From assembly GCF_021916785.1 (NCBI RefSeq), contig NZ_JAKCFC010000008.1:1-64000 (forward strand): a stretch of 64,000 nucleotides of DNA, given 5' to 3'. Position numbers and translations under genes: made by a program. This document shows, one piece after another, positions 16,998 through 25,488 of this stretch. Origin of the DNA: Mycolicibacterium lacusdiani. Lineage in GTDB: Bacteria > Actinomycetota > Actinomycetes > Mycobacteriales > Mycobacteriaceae. Every line of letters starts with the position of its first letter. The first letter of the stretch is position 1. The notes under the pieces are model-generated. The model was not told the origin of the DNA, did not search any database, and saw nothing but the letters and a program-made list of their open reading frames with translations.

Positions 16998-17726
16998 TCA
17001 GCCGACGGCGGGCGCCGCGCTGGAGGTCGTGGTGGTGGTCGACGACGTCGGGGTGAGCGGCTTGCCGGTGTTGTCGAAGGACGTCTTCGGCGTCAGCGGC
17101 GCCGGCGGCGCGGCCGGATCGAGCACCGTGTCGATGATGTAGATCCGTGCGTTGGCCGCCTGGATGCCGCCGCAGATCACCTTGGCGGTGTCGTTGACCT
17201 TGATGTCGCCGTCCTTGCCGGTGACCAGCACCTCTTCACCCTGCTGAGTGGGCCGCTGGCCCGCCACGTCGCCGGGGTTCAGCAGGCCGAGGAAGACGTG
17301 GTAGTAGTCCAGCTTGCTCAGCGCGGCCGGATCGGTCCGCAGCGCCTCGAGCTGAGCCGGGTCGAGCTTGGCGAACGCGTCGTTGGTCGGGGCGAAGACG
17401 ACGTAGGGGCCGTTCTCGAGCACCGGGACGATGTTCACCTCGGGGTTCAGTCCGCCGGAGATGGCCGACGAGAACGTGCTCAGCGACGGGATGGCCGCGA
17501 TGACCTGGCCGACGGGCTGCGACGCCAGGTTGGCGAGGCTGGTGCCCGCGGTGGACAGCTCGCTGCGCACCGGGTCGCAGTTGCCCTGCGGATCGGCGGG
17601 CGGCTTGACGGTGGTGGTCTCGGTGGGCGTCGGCTCGGCTTGAGCGGTGATCGCCATCGGCAGCGACACTGCGAGAGCGGCGATCGCCGCCGTCATTCCC
17701 AGGGCCTTGCTGGTTTGAGTCTTCAC
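16998..17726 (-). CDS. Secreted FAS1 (fasciclin) domain protein
   Basis: This 242-aa protein (GTG at 17726, GAGGAG 8 bp upstream) has an N-terminal signal peptide ending near ITAQA-EP, a Thr/Pro linker, a FAS1 domain (about 65-210; VFAPTNDAF and the YYHVFLG segment) and a Thr/Ser-rich tail. It resembles the mycobacterial MPT70/MPT83 family of exported FAS1 antigens. There is no lipobox Cys, so it is more likely secreted than lipidated. FAS1 domains mediate adhesion. It stands alone between a terminator and a divergent gene. Confidence 0.88.
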   Translation of the reverse strand: MKTQTSKALGMTAAIAALAVSLPMAITAQAEPTPTETTTVKPPADPQGNCDPVRSELSTAGTSLANLASQPVGQVIAAIPSLSTFSSAISGGLNPEVNIVPVLENGPYVVFAPTNDAFAKLDPAQLEALRTDPAALSKLDYYHVFLGLLNPGDVAGQRPTQQGEEVLVTGKDGDIKVNDTAKVICGGIQAANARIYIIDTVLDPAAPPAPLTPKTSFDNTGKPLTPTSSTTTTTSSAAPAVG

Positions 17727-17913
17727 GTTCGGCTCCTCAGCTCGTGCGACGTGTCGGTCGTTGAATGGGGCGAAGAAACTGCATCCCCCGACGCATCGCC
17801 CCTCGAATGGTATGTGGACGGTCACGCCATCCGCCAAATCGGAGTGACCTGGGCCACGAGGTCACACCGGGGTGCGGGACCGGCGCCACGTCGGCGGTGC
17901 CTACGATCGCGGC

Positions 17914-18438
17914 ATGCCAGAGCCCCTGATCCTGACCGTCAACGGCCACTCGCCCCAGCTGCACGCCGACGCGTGGGTGGCGCCGAACGCCGCCCTCGTC
18001 GGACGAATCTCGTTGGGCGCCAAGGCCAGCATCTGGTACGGCGCCACGTTGCGCGCAGAGATCGAGCCGATCGAGATCGGGGATGGCTCCAACGTCCAAG
18101 ACAGCGTGACCATCCACGTCGACCCCGGCTTCCCCGCGTCCATCGGCGCGGACGTCAGCGTCGGCCACAACGCCGTGCTGCACGGGTGCACCATCGAGGA
18201 CGGATGCCTGATCGGCATGGGCGCGGTGGTGCTCAACGGCGCGCGTGTCGGCCGCGGCTCGCTGGTCGCGGCGGGTGCCGTCGTGGCGCAGGGCGTCGAG
18301 ATCCCGCCCGGCTCGCTGGTCGCGGGCGTTCCCGGCAAGGTCCGCCGCGAACTCAGTGAAGACGAGGTCACCAACAATCGCAACAACGCGCTGCTCTACC
18401 AGCACCTGATCGACATGCACCGCGGCGCGGCCGGCTAG
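17914..18438 (+). CDS. Gamma-carbonic-anhydrase-like hexapeptide-repeat protein
   Basis: The 174-aa protein is a left-handed beta-helix of hexapeptide repeats, with the gamma-CA pattern IWYGATLRAE, NVQDSVTIHVD and the zinc ligand positions in VGHNAVLHGC. Such trimeric proteins either hydrate CO2 or act as acyl/metal-binding scaffolds. The ATG at 17914 was chosen as the start of the usual PLILTVNGHSP strand. It converges on the aldo/keto reductase, overlapping it by 4 bp. Confidence 0.88.
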   Translation: MPEPLILTVNGHSPQLHADAWVAPNAALVGRISLGAKASIWYGATLRAEIEPIEIGDGSNVQDSVTIHVDPGFPASIGADVSVGHNAVLHGCTIEDGCLIGMGAVVLNGARVGRGSLVAAGAVVAQGVEIPPGSLVAGVPGKVRRELSEDEVTNNRNNALLYQHLIDMHRGAAG

Positions 18439-19466
18439 CCCCCGGGCGGCGGGCTGAGAAGCGCGAAGCCCTCCTGCCGGTAGTAGGGGAAGTACGGGTA
18501 GGGCGCCTCGGTCCGGCTGACCGCGTGCAACCGATCCAGCTGGTCGGCGGTCAACCGCCAGCCCACTGCGCCGAGGTTCTCGGCCAGTTGCCGCTCGTCG
18601 CGCGCGCCGACGATCACCGACGACACCGTCGGCCGGGTCAGCAGCCAGTTCAAGGCGATCTGCGGCACGGATCTGCCGGTCTCCGAGGCGATTTCGTCGA
18701 GCACGTCGACGATCGCGAACAGCCGGTCGTCGTCGATCGGCGGACCGGCGTCCGCGGTGGCGTGCAGGCGGCTCCGCTCGGGGAGCGGCGCGCCGCGACG
18801 GATCTTGCCGGTCAGCCGACCCCAGCCGAGCGGACTCCACACGATCGCGCCGACGCCCTCGGCCGCGGCCAGCGGCATCAGTTCCCACTCGTAGTCGCGC
18901 CCGGCCAACGAGTAGTAGACCTGATGCGCGACGTAGCGGGGGCGATGGGCGGAGTCGGCAAGCGCGAGGGACTTCATCAGCTGCCAGCCGGAGAAGTTCG
19001 ACGCGCCGACGTACCGGATCTTGCCGGCGGTGACGAGGACGTCGAGTGTCTGCAGCACCTCGTCGATGGGCGTGCGGGCGTCGTAGCCGTGCAGCTGGAA
19101 CAGGTCGATCCGGTCGGTCTGCAACCGGCGCAGCGCGTCGTCGACGGCGCGCAGGAGCCTGGGACGCGAGGTTCCCCAGTCGTCGGGCCCCATCGGCAGC
19201 CCGGCCTTGGTGGAGATGACCACCTCGTCGCGCCTGCCCCGCAGGGCAGCGCCCAGGACCTCCTCTGAGGCGCCGGCGGAGTACACGTCGGCGGTGTCGA
19301 ACAGGGTGACACCGGCCTCGAGGCACGCGTCGACGATCCGGCGGGCGGCCTCGACGTCGGTGTCACCCCAGGCGCCGAAGAAGTCGCCGACGCCGCCGAA
19401 GGTCGCGGCGCCGAAACCGAGTTCCGACACCACGAGTCCGGAGTCGCCCACTCGTCGATAGTCCAC
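18435..19466 (-). CDS. Aldo/keto reductase
   Basis: The 343-aa TIM-barrel protein has the AKR tetrad: the DTADVY segment (Asp and Tyr), ISTKAGL (Lys) and QLHGYD (His). NADPH-binding residues lie near SVIVGARDERQLAENL. I chose the GTG at 19466 because AAGGAG is 5 bp upstream; a GTG at 19472 would nearly touch the ribosome site. It is divergent from a TetR gene, and the shared promoter carries two copies of one operator. It probably detoxifies a carbonyl compound that the regulator senses. Confidence 0.88.
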   Translation of the reverse strand: MDYRRVGDSGLVVSELGFGAATFGGVGDFFGAWGDTDVEAARRIVDACLEAGVTLFDTADVYSAGASEEVLGAALRGRRDEVVISTKAGLPMGPDDWGTSRPRLLRAVDDALRRLQTDRIDLFQLHGYDARTPIDEVLQTLDVLVTAGKIRYVGASNFSGWQLMKSLALADSAHRPRYVAHQVYYSLAGRDYEWELMPLAAAEGVGAIVWSPLGWGRLTGKIRRGAPLPERSRLHATADAGPPIDDDRLFAIVDVLDEIASETGRSVPQIALNWLLTRPTVSSVIVGARDERQLAENLGAVGWRLTADQLDRLHAVSRTEAPYPYFPYYRQEGFALLSPPPGG

Positions 19467-19480
19467 GTTCACTCCTTATA

Positions 19481-19547
19481 GAGAATTCGTTCCCGTTAGC
19501 GGTCGTCTGCCGCAACCGCGACGCAGTGGGAATTCATTCCCGTTAAC
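19481..19547. promoter_or_regulatory. Duplicated operator between aldo/keto reductase and TetR genes
   Basis: Two matching sites, GAGAATTCGTTCCCGTTA (19481-19498) and GGGAATTCATTCCCGTTAAC (19528-19547), lie 47 bp apart. The second contains perfect arms GGGAAT/ATTCCC. One site abuts each start codon, as expected for a regulator controlling both genes. The adjacent TetR protein is the obvious candidate. Confidence 0.7.
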
Positions 19548-19555
19548 GTGGAATC

Positions 19556-20209
19556 GTGACGCCCACGCCCGCCCGTCGGCCCGGCGGCCGCACCGCCGCG
19601 GTCCGCACGGCCGTGCTCGACGCAGTGGCCGACCTGCTGGTCGAGTCCGGCCTCGCCGGAGTCGAACTCACCGCGGTCGCCGACCGCGCCGGGGTCGGCA
19701 AGAGCACCGTCTATCGGCGGTGGGGGACCATCGGCGCCCTGGTGGCGGACCTGCTGCACGACATGGCCGAGACCTCTGTCCCGCGGGCGGACACCGGCAC
19801 GCTCCGGGGCGACCTCCGCGCCAACGCCGACCTCGTCCGTCGCACGCTGTCCGACCCGCGCAGCGGCGGACTCTTCTCGGCGATCATCGCCGCAGCCACC
19901 TTCGACGCCGACACCGCGGACGCGCTGGCGATGTTCTACGGCCGCCGCATCGCGCAGTGGTCAGGCTGCGTCGACGACGCCGTCGAACGGGGCGAGGCCC
20001 CGGTCGGCACCGATGCCGCAGCCGTCGTCCGCGCCGTATCCGCCCCGCTGTACTACCAGTGGCTGATCGTGCGGACGCCGCTGACCAGGCGAGACGCCAC
20101 GCGTGCCGCCGACGCGGCGCTGGCCGCCGTCGACGCCGGTGTGTTCACGGTGCGAAGCCGACCACACCACGGTTCCCCGCGGACCGGCCCGGGTACAGCG
20201 GTATCGTGA
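19556..20209 (+). CDS. TetR-family transcriptional regulator
   Basis: The 217-aa protein has an N-terminal helix-turn-helix (about 18-60; LTAVADRAGVGKSTVYRRW) and a C-terminal ligand-binding domain of the TetR_C_11-like type. The GTG at 19556 lies 8 bp after a copy of the duplicated operator. Divergence from the aldo/keto reductase suggests autoregulation and control of that gene. Its 3' end overlaps or abuts the next gene, so it may also be co-transcribed with it. Confidence 0.88.
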   Translation: MTPTPARRPGGRTAAVRTAVLDAVADLLVESGLAGVELTAVADRAGVGKSTVYRRWGTIGALVADLLHDMAETSVPRADTGTLRGDLRANADLVRRTLSDPRSGGLFSAIIAAATFDADTADALAMFYGRRIAQWSGCVDDAVERGEAPVGTDAAAVVRAVSAPLYYQWLIVRTPLTRRDATRAADAALAAVDAGVFTVRSRPHHGSPRTGPGTAVS

Positions 20210-20214
20210 AACCC

Positions 20215-21354
20215 ATGCGAGCGCTTGTAACGGGCGCTACCGGCTATGTCGGTTCCAGGCTCGTCACCGCACTGCTCGCCGAAGGCCACGACGTCACCGT
20301 CGGATCCCGCAATCTCGCCAAACTCGGGATGTTCGGGTGGATCGACGACGTCAGCGCGGCCTACCTCGACGCCGACGACCCCGACTCCGCGACCAGCGCG
20401 TTCAAGGTCGCCGGTGACATCGACGTCGTCTACTACCTACTGCACGGCATCGGCCAACCCGGCTTCCGCGAGGCCGACAACCTCGCCGCGGCCAACGTCG
20501 CGCGGGCCGCGAAGGCCGCAGGCGTCAAGCGGATCGTCTACCTGGGCGGGTTCGTACCCACGGACGGCGAACTGTCCGAGCATCTCGCCAGCCGGGCCGA
20601 GGTGGCCGAGGCGCTCACCATCGACGGTGGCCCCGAGGTGGTGTGGCTCGGCGCCGCGATCATCATCGGCGCCGGCTCGACGTCGTTCGAGATGCTGCGC
20701 TACGTGGCCGACCGCTTCCTGGTCATCCCGCTGCCGTCGTGGGCGAGCAATCCGCTCGACCCGATCTCGATCCGCGATGCCCTCTACTACCTCGTCGCCG
20801 CGGCCGATCCCGACCGCGTGCCACCGGGCTCGTACGACATCCACGGCCCGGAGACCACGACCTACGGCGAACTGCTGCTGAGCTACGCGCGGGTGGCGGG
20901 CCTGTGGCGTCCGGGGCTGCCGCTGTTCGGCATCGACACGTCACTCGTCTCCGCGGTGACCGGGCTGATCCTGCCGGTACCGGGCGGCCTGTCCGGCGAC
21001 CTCGTCGAGTCGCTCGACCACCCGATGAAGGCGTCGTCGAGAGGGCTGACCCATCTGGTGCCCGATCCGCCAGGCGGGCTCGTCAACACCGACGACGCAC
21101 TCGCCCGGTCACTGGAGCGACACCGTCCGCTGCCCGTGAACGAACTGGCCGACCCGCACCACCTCGCCGACACCGACCCGCAGTGGGCGGGCGGTGACGC
21201 GTTCCGCATCCGCGGTCTGGCGTCGCGCGTGACGCCCTCGGCGGCCAAGCCTGCGCTGTGCCTGATCGACAACGTGCCGGGCCCGGTGGCGGCCTGGGTG
21301 CGCACCGGATTGGATGTCATGATCGGACTCGTGCCCCGGGGAGCTGGCTCTTGA
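20215..21354 (+). CDS. NAD(P)-binding atypical SDR-type protein
   Basis: The 379-aa protein begins MRALVTGATGYVGSRLV, the Rossmann motif of atypical SDRs, followed by YYLLHGIG and KRIVYLGGFVP. It resembles mycobacterial proteins annotated NAD(P)H-binding, which are of unknown substrate. The ATG at 20215 gives a normal N-terminus; a GTG at 20206, overlapping the TetR stop, would add three residues. It overlaps the CPBP gene by 4 bp (TTGA). Confidence 0.85.
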   Translation: MRALVTGATGYVGSRLVTALLAEGHDVTVGSRNLAKLGMFGWIDDVSAAYLDADDPDSATSAFKVAGDIDVVYYLLHGIGQPGFREADNLAAANVARAAKAAGVKRIVYLGGFVPTDGELSEHLASRAEVAEALTIDGGPEVVWLGAAIIIGAGSTSFEMLRYVADRFLVIPLPSWASNPLDPISIRDALYYLVAAADPDRVPPGSYDIHGPETTTYGELLLSYARVAGLWRPGLPLFGIDTSLVSAVTGLILPVPGGLSGDLVESLDHPMKASSRGLTHLVPDPPGGLVNTDDALARSLERHRPLPVNELADPHHLADTDPQWAGGDAFRIRGLASRVTPSAAKPALCLIDNVPGPVAAWVRTGLDVMIGLVPRGAGS

Positions 21355-22046
21355 ACCTCTTCAGCGAATTCGGCGACATCGTCGGCTCGCGGGCCGCCCC
21401 GTACCAGGAGACCGAGAAGCTGGTTCGGCGCAGACGGATCATCGTCGGCGTCGTCCTCGTCATCGGTGCGGTGCTGCTCGGCTTCTCGCTGACCCGCGAG
21501 CCGGGCGACGCGTCGTTCTACGGCCTGACCCTGGCGCTGGCCGGCGTGTGGGCTGCGGGCGCGCGGTTGTCCGGACCCGTGCACTTCGGCCACGTCGAGT
21601 TCCGGTCGAAGAACCGGCGACCGATCCTCACCGGAACGATCATCGGGTTGTCGCTCGGTGCGGCGTTCATCGTCGGTGGGCTGGTGGCACGCGAGATCCC
21701 GCCGGTGCGCGACTACATCGTGCAGGTCCTCGAGTACACCAACTACGGGCCGATCTTCCTGGTCACCTTCATCACCCTGATCAACGGCCTCGCCGAGGAG
21801 ATGTTCTTCCGCGGCGCCCTGTACAGCGCGCTCGGCAAGTTCCGGCCCGTGCTGATCTCGACGATCGTCTACGCGATCGCGGTGTCGGCCGCAGGCAACC
21901 CGATGCTGGGCTTCGCCGGCCTGATCCTCGGCTACGTCTGCGCCTACGAGCGCCGCATGACCGGAGGGGTGCTCGCACCGATGCTGACCCACTTCTTCTG
22001 GGGGCTGGTCATGGTGCTCGCACTACCCGTGATCTTCGGCGTCTGA
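21351..22046 (+). CDS. CPBP-family intramembrane protease-like protein
   Basis: The 231-aa membrane protein has about seven helices. It carries the CPBP (Abi/Rce1) motif EExxxR in LAEEMFFRG (Glu149, Glu150, Arg154) and a conserved His in MLTHFFWG near the end. These motifs are the catalytic or metal residues of glutamate-type intramembrane proteases. The TTG start at 21351 overlaps the previous stop and is preceded by GGGGAG. Only 7 bp separate it from the convergent MFS gene. Confidence 0.85.
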   Translation: MNLFSEFGDIVGSRAAPYQETEKLVRRRRIIVGVVLVIGAVLLGFSLTREPGDASFYGLTLALAGVWAAGARLSGPVHFGHVEFRSKNRRPILTGTIIGLSLGAAFIVGGLVAREIPPVRDYIVQVLEYTNYGPIFLVTFITLINGLAEEMFFRGALYSALGKFRPVLISTIVYAIAVSAAGNPMLGFAGLILGYVCAYERRMTGGVLAPMLTHFFWGLVMVLALPVIFGV

Positions 22047-22053
22047 CGCCGCC

Positions 22054-23328
22054 TCACCGCAGCGGGTTGGCAATCTCGTCGCGCGGCATCCGCGCGGCCG
22101 TGACCGCCACCGCCGCGAGCAGCACCGGCACGATGCCGGCGGCGGCGAAGATCGTCTCCATCGAGACCACCTTCGACAGCGGGCCGACGATCGCGAACGA
22201 CACGGGCATGAACGCCAGCGACACGAAGAAGTCCAGGCTCGACACCCGGCCCAGCATCGCCCGGGGCACGCGCCGTTGCAGCAGCGTCCCCCAGATCACC
22301 ATCCCCGCACCGTCGGTGATGCCGACGACGAACGTGGCCGCCGCCATCAACGGGAACGACGACGTCACGCCCACCACGCTCAGCGGTAGGGAGCCCAGGC
22401 CCCACATCGTCATCATCACCGACAGATAGCGCCGCGGCAGGCGCACCGACGACACCGCCAGCGCACCGATCGCACTGCCCACGCCGAAGAACGCCAGGAT
22501 GAACCCGTAGGCGCGGGCGCCGTCGGCGAACCGGTCCGCGGCGACGAACGGCAGCAGCACCTCGATCGGGCCGAGCACCACCAGCACGAACATGCTCGCG
22601 AACAGCAGCGTCCACAGCAGCCACGGCGTGCGCACCATGAACGCGAAACCCTCACGTAGATCACGTACGACGTGCGGACGCTCCGCCTCCGGCGACGGCT
22701 CGTCACGCACCGGCCGCGTGGTGACCAGAAGCATCAGACCCAGCGCGAACAGCCCGGCGACCACGTACGCGCCCACGGCGGGGAACGTCGCGCCGACCAG
22801 CACGCCCGCCACCGCAGGCCCCACCGCGCGCTGGAACACCGGCCGCACGACGCCCTCGACGCCGTTGGCGGCAAGCAACTGCTCGGCGGGCAGGATCCGG
22901 GGCAGCAGTGCGCTGTAGGCGGGGAAGAAGAACGCCGCAGCGATGCCCAGCACGCCCGCGGCGACCGCCATGTGCCAAATGTATAGTGCGCCAATCATTC
23001 CGAGCGCGGCGACGACGACCACCGCGACGACGTTGACGCACTCGACGACGATGATGATCGCGCGCTGGTCGATGCGGTCGGCGGCGATGCCGCCGACGAG
23101 CACGAAGGCCACCAGTCCCGCTCCGAGGCAGGTCGCCACCAGTGACAGCGACGTGGGATCGTCGTCGAGTTCGATCACCTGCAGCGCCATCACCACGGCC
23201 CACATGCCCTCAGCGAAGATCGACAGGGACACCGCCGCGATCAGCAGGCGGTACTCGCGGATCCGGAACGGTGCGAGCACGCGCCAACCGCCGGTTGACA
23301 CCGGCTCAGTCTCGACGTGCGCGCTCAT
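22054..23328 (-). CDS. MFS exporter
   Basis: The 424-aa protein has 12 predicted helices with a long central loop (EAERPHVVRDL) and the motif-A-like GGIAADRIDQRAII between helices 2 and 3. It resembles the MFS_3 group of drug and siderophore exporters. The ATG sits directly against a perfect palindrome (23329-23347). The likely operator therefore reaches the start codon, and expression is probably induced by a small molecule through a TetR-type repressor not identified here. Confidence 0.88.
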   Translation of the reverse strand: MSAHVETEPVSTGGWRVLAPFRIREYRLLIAAVSLSIFAEGMWAVVMALQVIELDDDPTSLSLVATCLGAGLVAFVLVGGIAADRIDQRAIIIVVECVNVVAVVVVAALGMIGALYIWHMAVAAGVLGIAAAFFFPAYSALLPRILPAEQLLAANGVEGVVRPVFQRAVGPAVAGVLVGATFPAVGAYVVAGLFALGLMLLVTTRPVRDEPSPEAERPHVVRDLREGFAFMVRTPWLLWTLLFASMFVLVVLGPIEVLLPFVAADRFADGARAYGFILAFFGVGSAIGALAVSSVRLPRRYLSVMMTMWGLGSLPLSVVGVTSSFPLMAAATFVVGITDGAGMVIWGTLLQRRVPRAMLGRVSSLDFFVSLAFMPVSFAIVGPLSKVVSMETIFAAAGIVPVLLAAVAVTAARMPRDEIANPLR

Positions 23329-23347
23329 GTAGACGATGCTCGTCTAC
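23329..23347. promoter_or_regulatory. Perfect palindrome abutting the MFS start codon
   Basis: Arms GTAGACGA (23329-23336) and TCGTCTAC (23340-23347) with a 3-bp spacer lie immediately before the ATG (complement of 23326-23328). The size and symmetry are those of a TetR-type operator. The site would block transcription directly if the mRNA has a very short or no leader. Confidence 0.65.
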
Positions 23348-23399
23348 GAGCAGCCCTGCCGTCGAATGGTTTTCGGCAGGGCCGGCGTGCCGTGCGGCG

Positions 23400-24221
23400 C
23401 TAGTGATCGCCGAAGTGGGGAGCCCGACGCTCCTGGAACGCCCTGGTGCCCTCGCGGAAGTCGTGACCATCGAGGAGGTCCAGCTGACCCTCGGTCTCGC
23501 GTTCGAAGGCGCCGTCGAGTTCGGTCAGCGTCGCTGCGTTGATGGCCTGCTTGGTCTTTCGCAGTGCCACGGCAGGGCCGGACTTCAGCGTCGTGAGCAC
23601 CGCATCGACGTGGGCGTCGAGTTCGTCCGCGGGGTAGACCCCGCTGACCAGACCTGCGGCCAGCGCGTCGGCCGCCGTCAGTCGCTCGGCCAGCAGCGCC
23701 ATCCGCATCGCCCGGGTACGGCCGATCGATGCGGCCACCAGCGCCGAGGCGCCGCCGTCGGGCATCAGCCCAATCTTGGTGAACGCCAACAGGAAATAGG
23801 CCTTCTCCGAGGCGAGGATGACGTCTGCGGCGATGGCGAGGGAGACGCCGACGCCTGCGGCGGGTCCGTGTACGACCGACACCACCGGCTTCGGCAGGCC
23901 GACGATGGCCGCGATGGCCCGGTTGGCCGCGGCCAGCACGTCGGCGGGGGTGCCACTCGCGCCGGGGTTGGCGTGGTCCTCTGCGCTGATTCCGGCCCCG
24001 CTGCTGAACCCGCGGCCTGCGCCGCCGATGCGGACCACCTTGACCTCCGGGTCGGTCGCCGCGCGGTCCAGCGAGTCCCCGATGGTGTGCAACATCGCGG
24101 CGGTCAGGGAGTTCAGGCTGTCGGGGCGATTGAGCGTCAGCGCAAGCACGCCGTCGTCGAGGGACACCGCGAGATGGTCGATTGCGGCATAGGGCGTCGG
24201 ATCGGATGCAGTGGTGGTCAT
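23400..24221 (-). CDS. Crotonase-fold protein, PaaG-type isomerase-like
   Basis: The 273-aa protein has the crotonase fold and CoA loop (GAGRGFSSGAGI), but both hydratase glutamates are missing: the first position is Ser127 (GVGVSLA) and the second Phe147 (FLLAFTKIG). It instead carries LMPDGG with an Asp, as in PaaG-type isomerases. A double-bond isomerisation or ring-opening on an acyl-CoA is more likely than hydration. It is divergent from mcr. Confidence 0.85.
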   Translation of the reverse strand: MTTTASDPTPYAAIDHLAVSLDDGVLALTLNRPDSLNSLTAAMLHTIGDSLDRAATDPEVKVVRIGGAGRGFSSGAGISAEDHANPGASGTPADVLAAANRAIAAIVGLPKPVVSVVHGPAAGVGVSLAIAADVILASEKAYFLLAFTKIGLMPDGGASALVAASIGRTRAMRMALLAERLTAADALAAGLVSGVYPADELDAHVDAVLTTLKSGPAVALRKTKQAINAATLTELDGAFERETEGQLDLLDGHDFREGTRAFQERRAPHFGDH

Positions 24222-24330
24222 GTGCCTCGCCTCGCGTCGGGGCGAGCTCTGAGGCCCGCAGCGGATCGACTTGGTTATACAAGTAAGCTTTGTCGGCGGT
24301 CAACCTAGGTCTATTGGTGGAGGCATTGCG

Positions 24331-25434
24331 ATGGCGGGACCACTGCAGGGATTGCGAGTCGTTGAACTGGCCGGCATCGGCCCCGGACCCCACGCGGCGA
24401 TGATCCTCGGCGATCTTGGCGCGGACGTGGTGCGCATCGAGCGGCCGAAGAAGGGCGGGGGCGTGCAAATGCCCAGCCGGGATTCGATGTTGCGCAACAG
24501 GCGTTCGGTGGCGGCCGACCTCAAGAGCGACGAGGGCCGCGAGTTGGTCCTCAAGCTGATCGCCAAGGCCGACGTGCTGATCGAGGGCTACCGCCCCGGC
24601 GTCACCGAGCGCCTCGGGCTCGGACCGCAGGACTGCGCGAAGGTCAACGAGCGACTGATCTACGGCCGGATGACCGGATGGGGACAGGACGGCCCGCGCG
24701 CACTGCAGGCCGGCCACGACATCAACTACATCTCGCTCAACGGTCTGCTGCACGCCGTCGGCCGCAAGGACGAGCGGCCCGTCCCACCTCTGAACCTCGC
24801 CGGTGACTTCGGCGGCGGCTCGATGTTCCTGCTCGTCGGCATCCTCGCCGCGCTGTGGGAGCGACAGACCTCCGGCAAGGGCCAGGTCGTCGACGCCGCG
24901 ATGGTCGACGGGTCCAGCGTGCTGATGCAGATGATGTGGAGCTTCCGCGCCACCGGCATGTGGAGTGACGTCCGAGGCACCAACATGCTCGACACCGGTG
25001 CGCCGTACTACGACACCTACGAGACGGCCGACGGGCGGTACGTCGCGGTCGGCGCCATCGAGCCGCAGTTCTACGCGCTGCTTCTCCAAGGGCTTGGACT
25101 CGACACCGCGGACCTGCCGGACCAGAACGACATGGCCCGCTGGCCCGAATTGCGCGAGGCCTTCACCAAGGCGTTCGCCGAGCACGACCGCGACCACTGG
25201 GCCGGGGTGTTCAACGGCACCGACGCCTGCGTGACGCCGGTGCTGAGCTTCGCCGAGGTCGAGACCGAAGCGCACATCACCGACCGCGGCACGTTCTACC
25301 GCGACGTCTCCGACGCCGGGGAGCACCTGCAGCCCATGCCCGCCCCGCGGTTCTCCCGCAGCGCTCCCGAGCGGCCGAGGCCGCCCGTCGTGCCGGGCGC
25401 CGACACCGGAACCGTCCTCAACGAGTGGGTATAG
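24331..25434 (+). CDS. mcr: Alpha-methylacyl-CoA racemase
   Basis: The 367-aa CoA-transferase-III family protein matches the mycobacterial racemase MCR closely. MAGPLQGLRVVELAGIGPGP at the N-terminus and the catalytic His129 (AGHD), Asp159 (GDFGGG) and Glu244 (GAIEPQF) correspond to H126, D156 and E241 of MCR, shifted by a small insertion after residue 40. It interconverts (2R)- and (2S)-2-methylacyl-CoAs, allowing beta-oxidation of branched chains including the cholesterol side chain. GGTGGAGG precedes the ATG. The next gene, an SDR, is its usual neighbour (Rv1143-Rv1144 order, from memory). Confidence 0.95.
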   Translation: MAGPLQGLRVVELAGIGPGPHAAMILGDLGADVVRIERPKKGGGVQMPSRDSMLRNRRSVAADLKSDEGRELVLKLIAKADVLIEGYRPGVTERLGLGPQDCAKVNERLIYGRMTGWGQDGPRALQAGHDINYISLNGLLHAVGRKDERPVPPLNLAGDFGGGSMFLLVGILAALWERQTSGKGQVVDAAMVDGSSVLMQMMWSFRATGMWSDVRGTNMLDTGAPYYDTYETADGRYVAVGAIEPQFYALLLQGLGLDTADLPDQNDMARWPELREAFTKAFAEHDRDHWAGVFNGTDACVTPVLSFAEVETEAHITDRGTFYRDVSDAGEHLQPMPAPRFSRSAPERPRPPVVPGADTGTVLNEWV

Positions 25435-25439
25435 TCCCA

Positions 25440-25453
25440 ACCAACCAGTAGGT
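25440..25453. promoter_or_regulatory. Shared operator motif ACCAACCAGTAGGT
   Basis: This 14-mer is identical to one at 13695-13708 before the thiolase operon. It lies 35 bp before the SDR start and 5 bp after the mcr stop. The copies suggest one regulator acting on two acyl-CoA loci. Confidence 0.5.
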
Positions 25454-25488
25454 CGGCCCTGGGTCGACATCACGAAAGGAATGCATCT

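Noticed and set aside
24270..24300. KstR2-like site before mcr (ACTTG-N6-CAAGT)
   Set aside because: The arms are in the wrong order and spacing for the known KstR2 consensus, and the stretch is AT-rich enough to arise by chance in a promoter.
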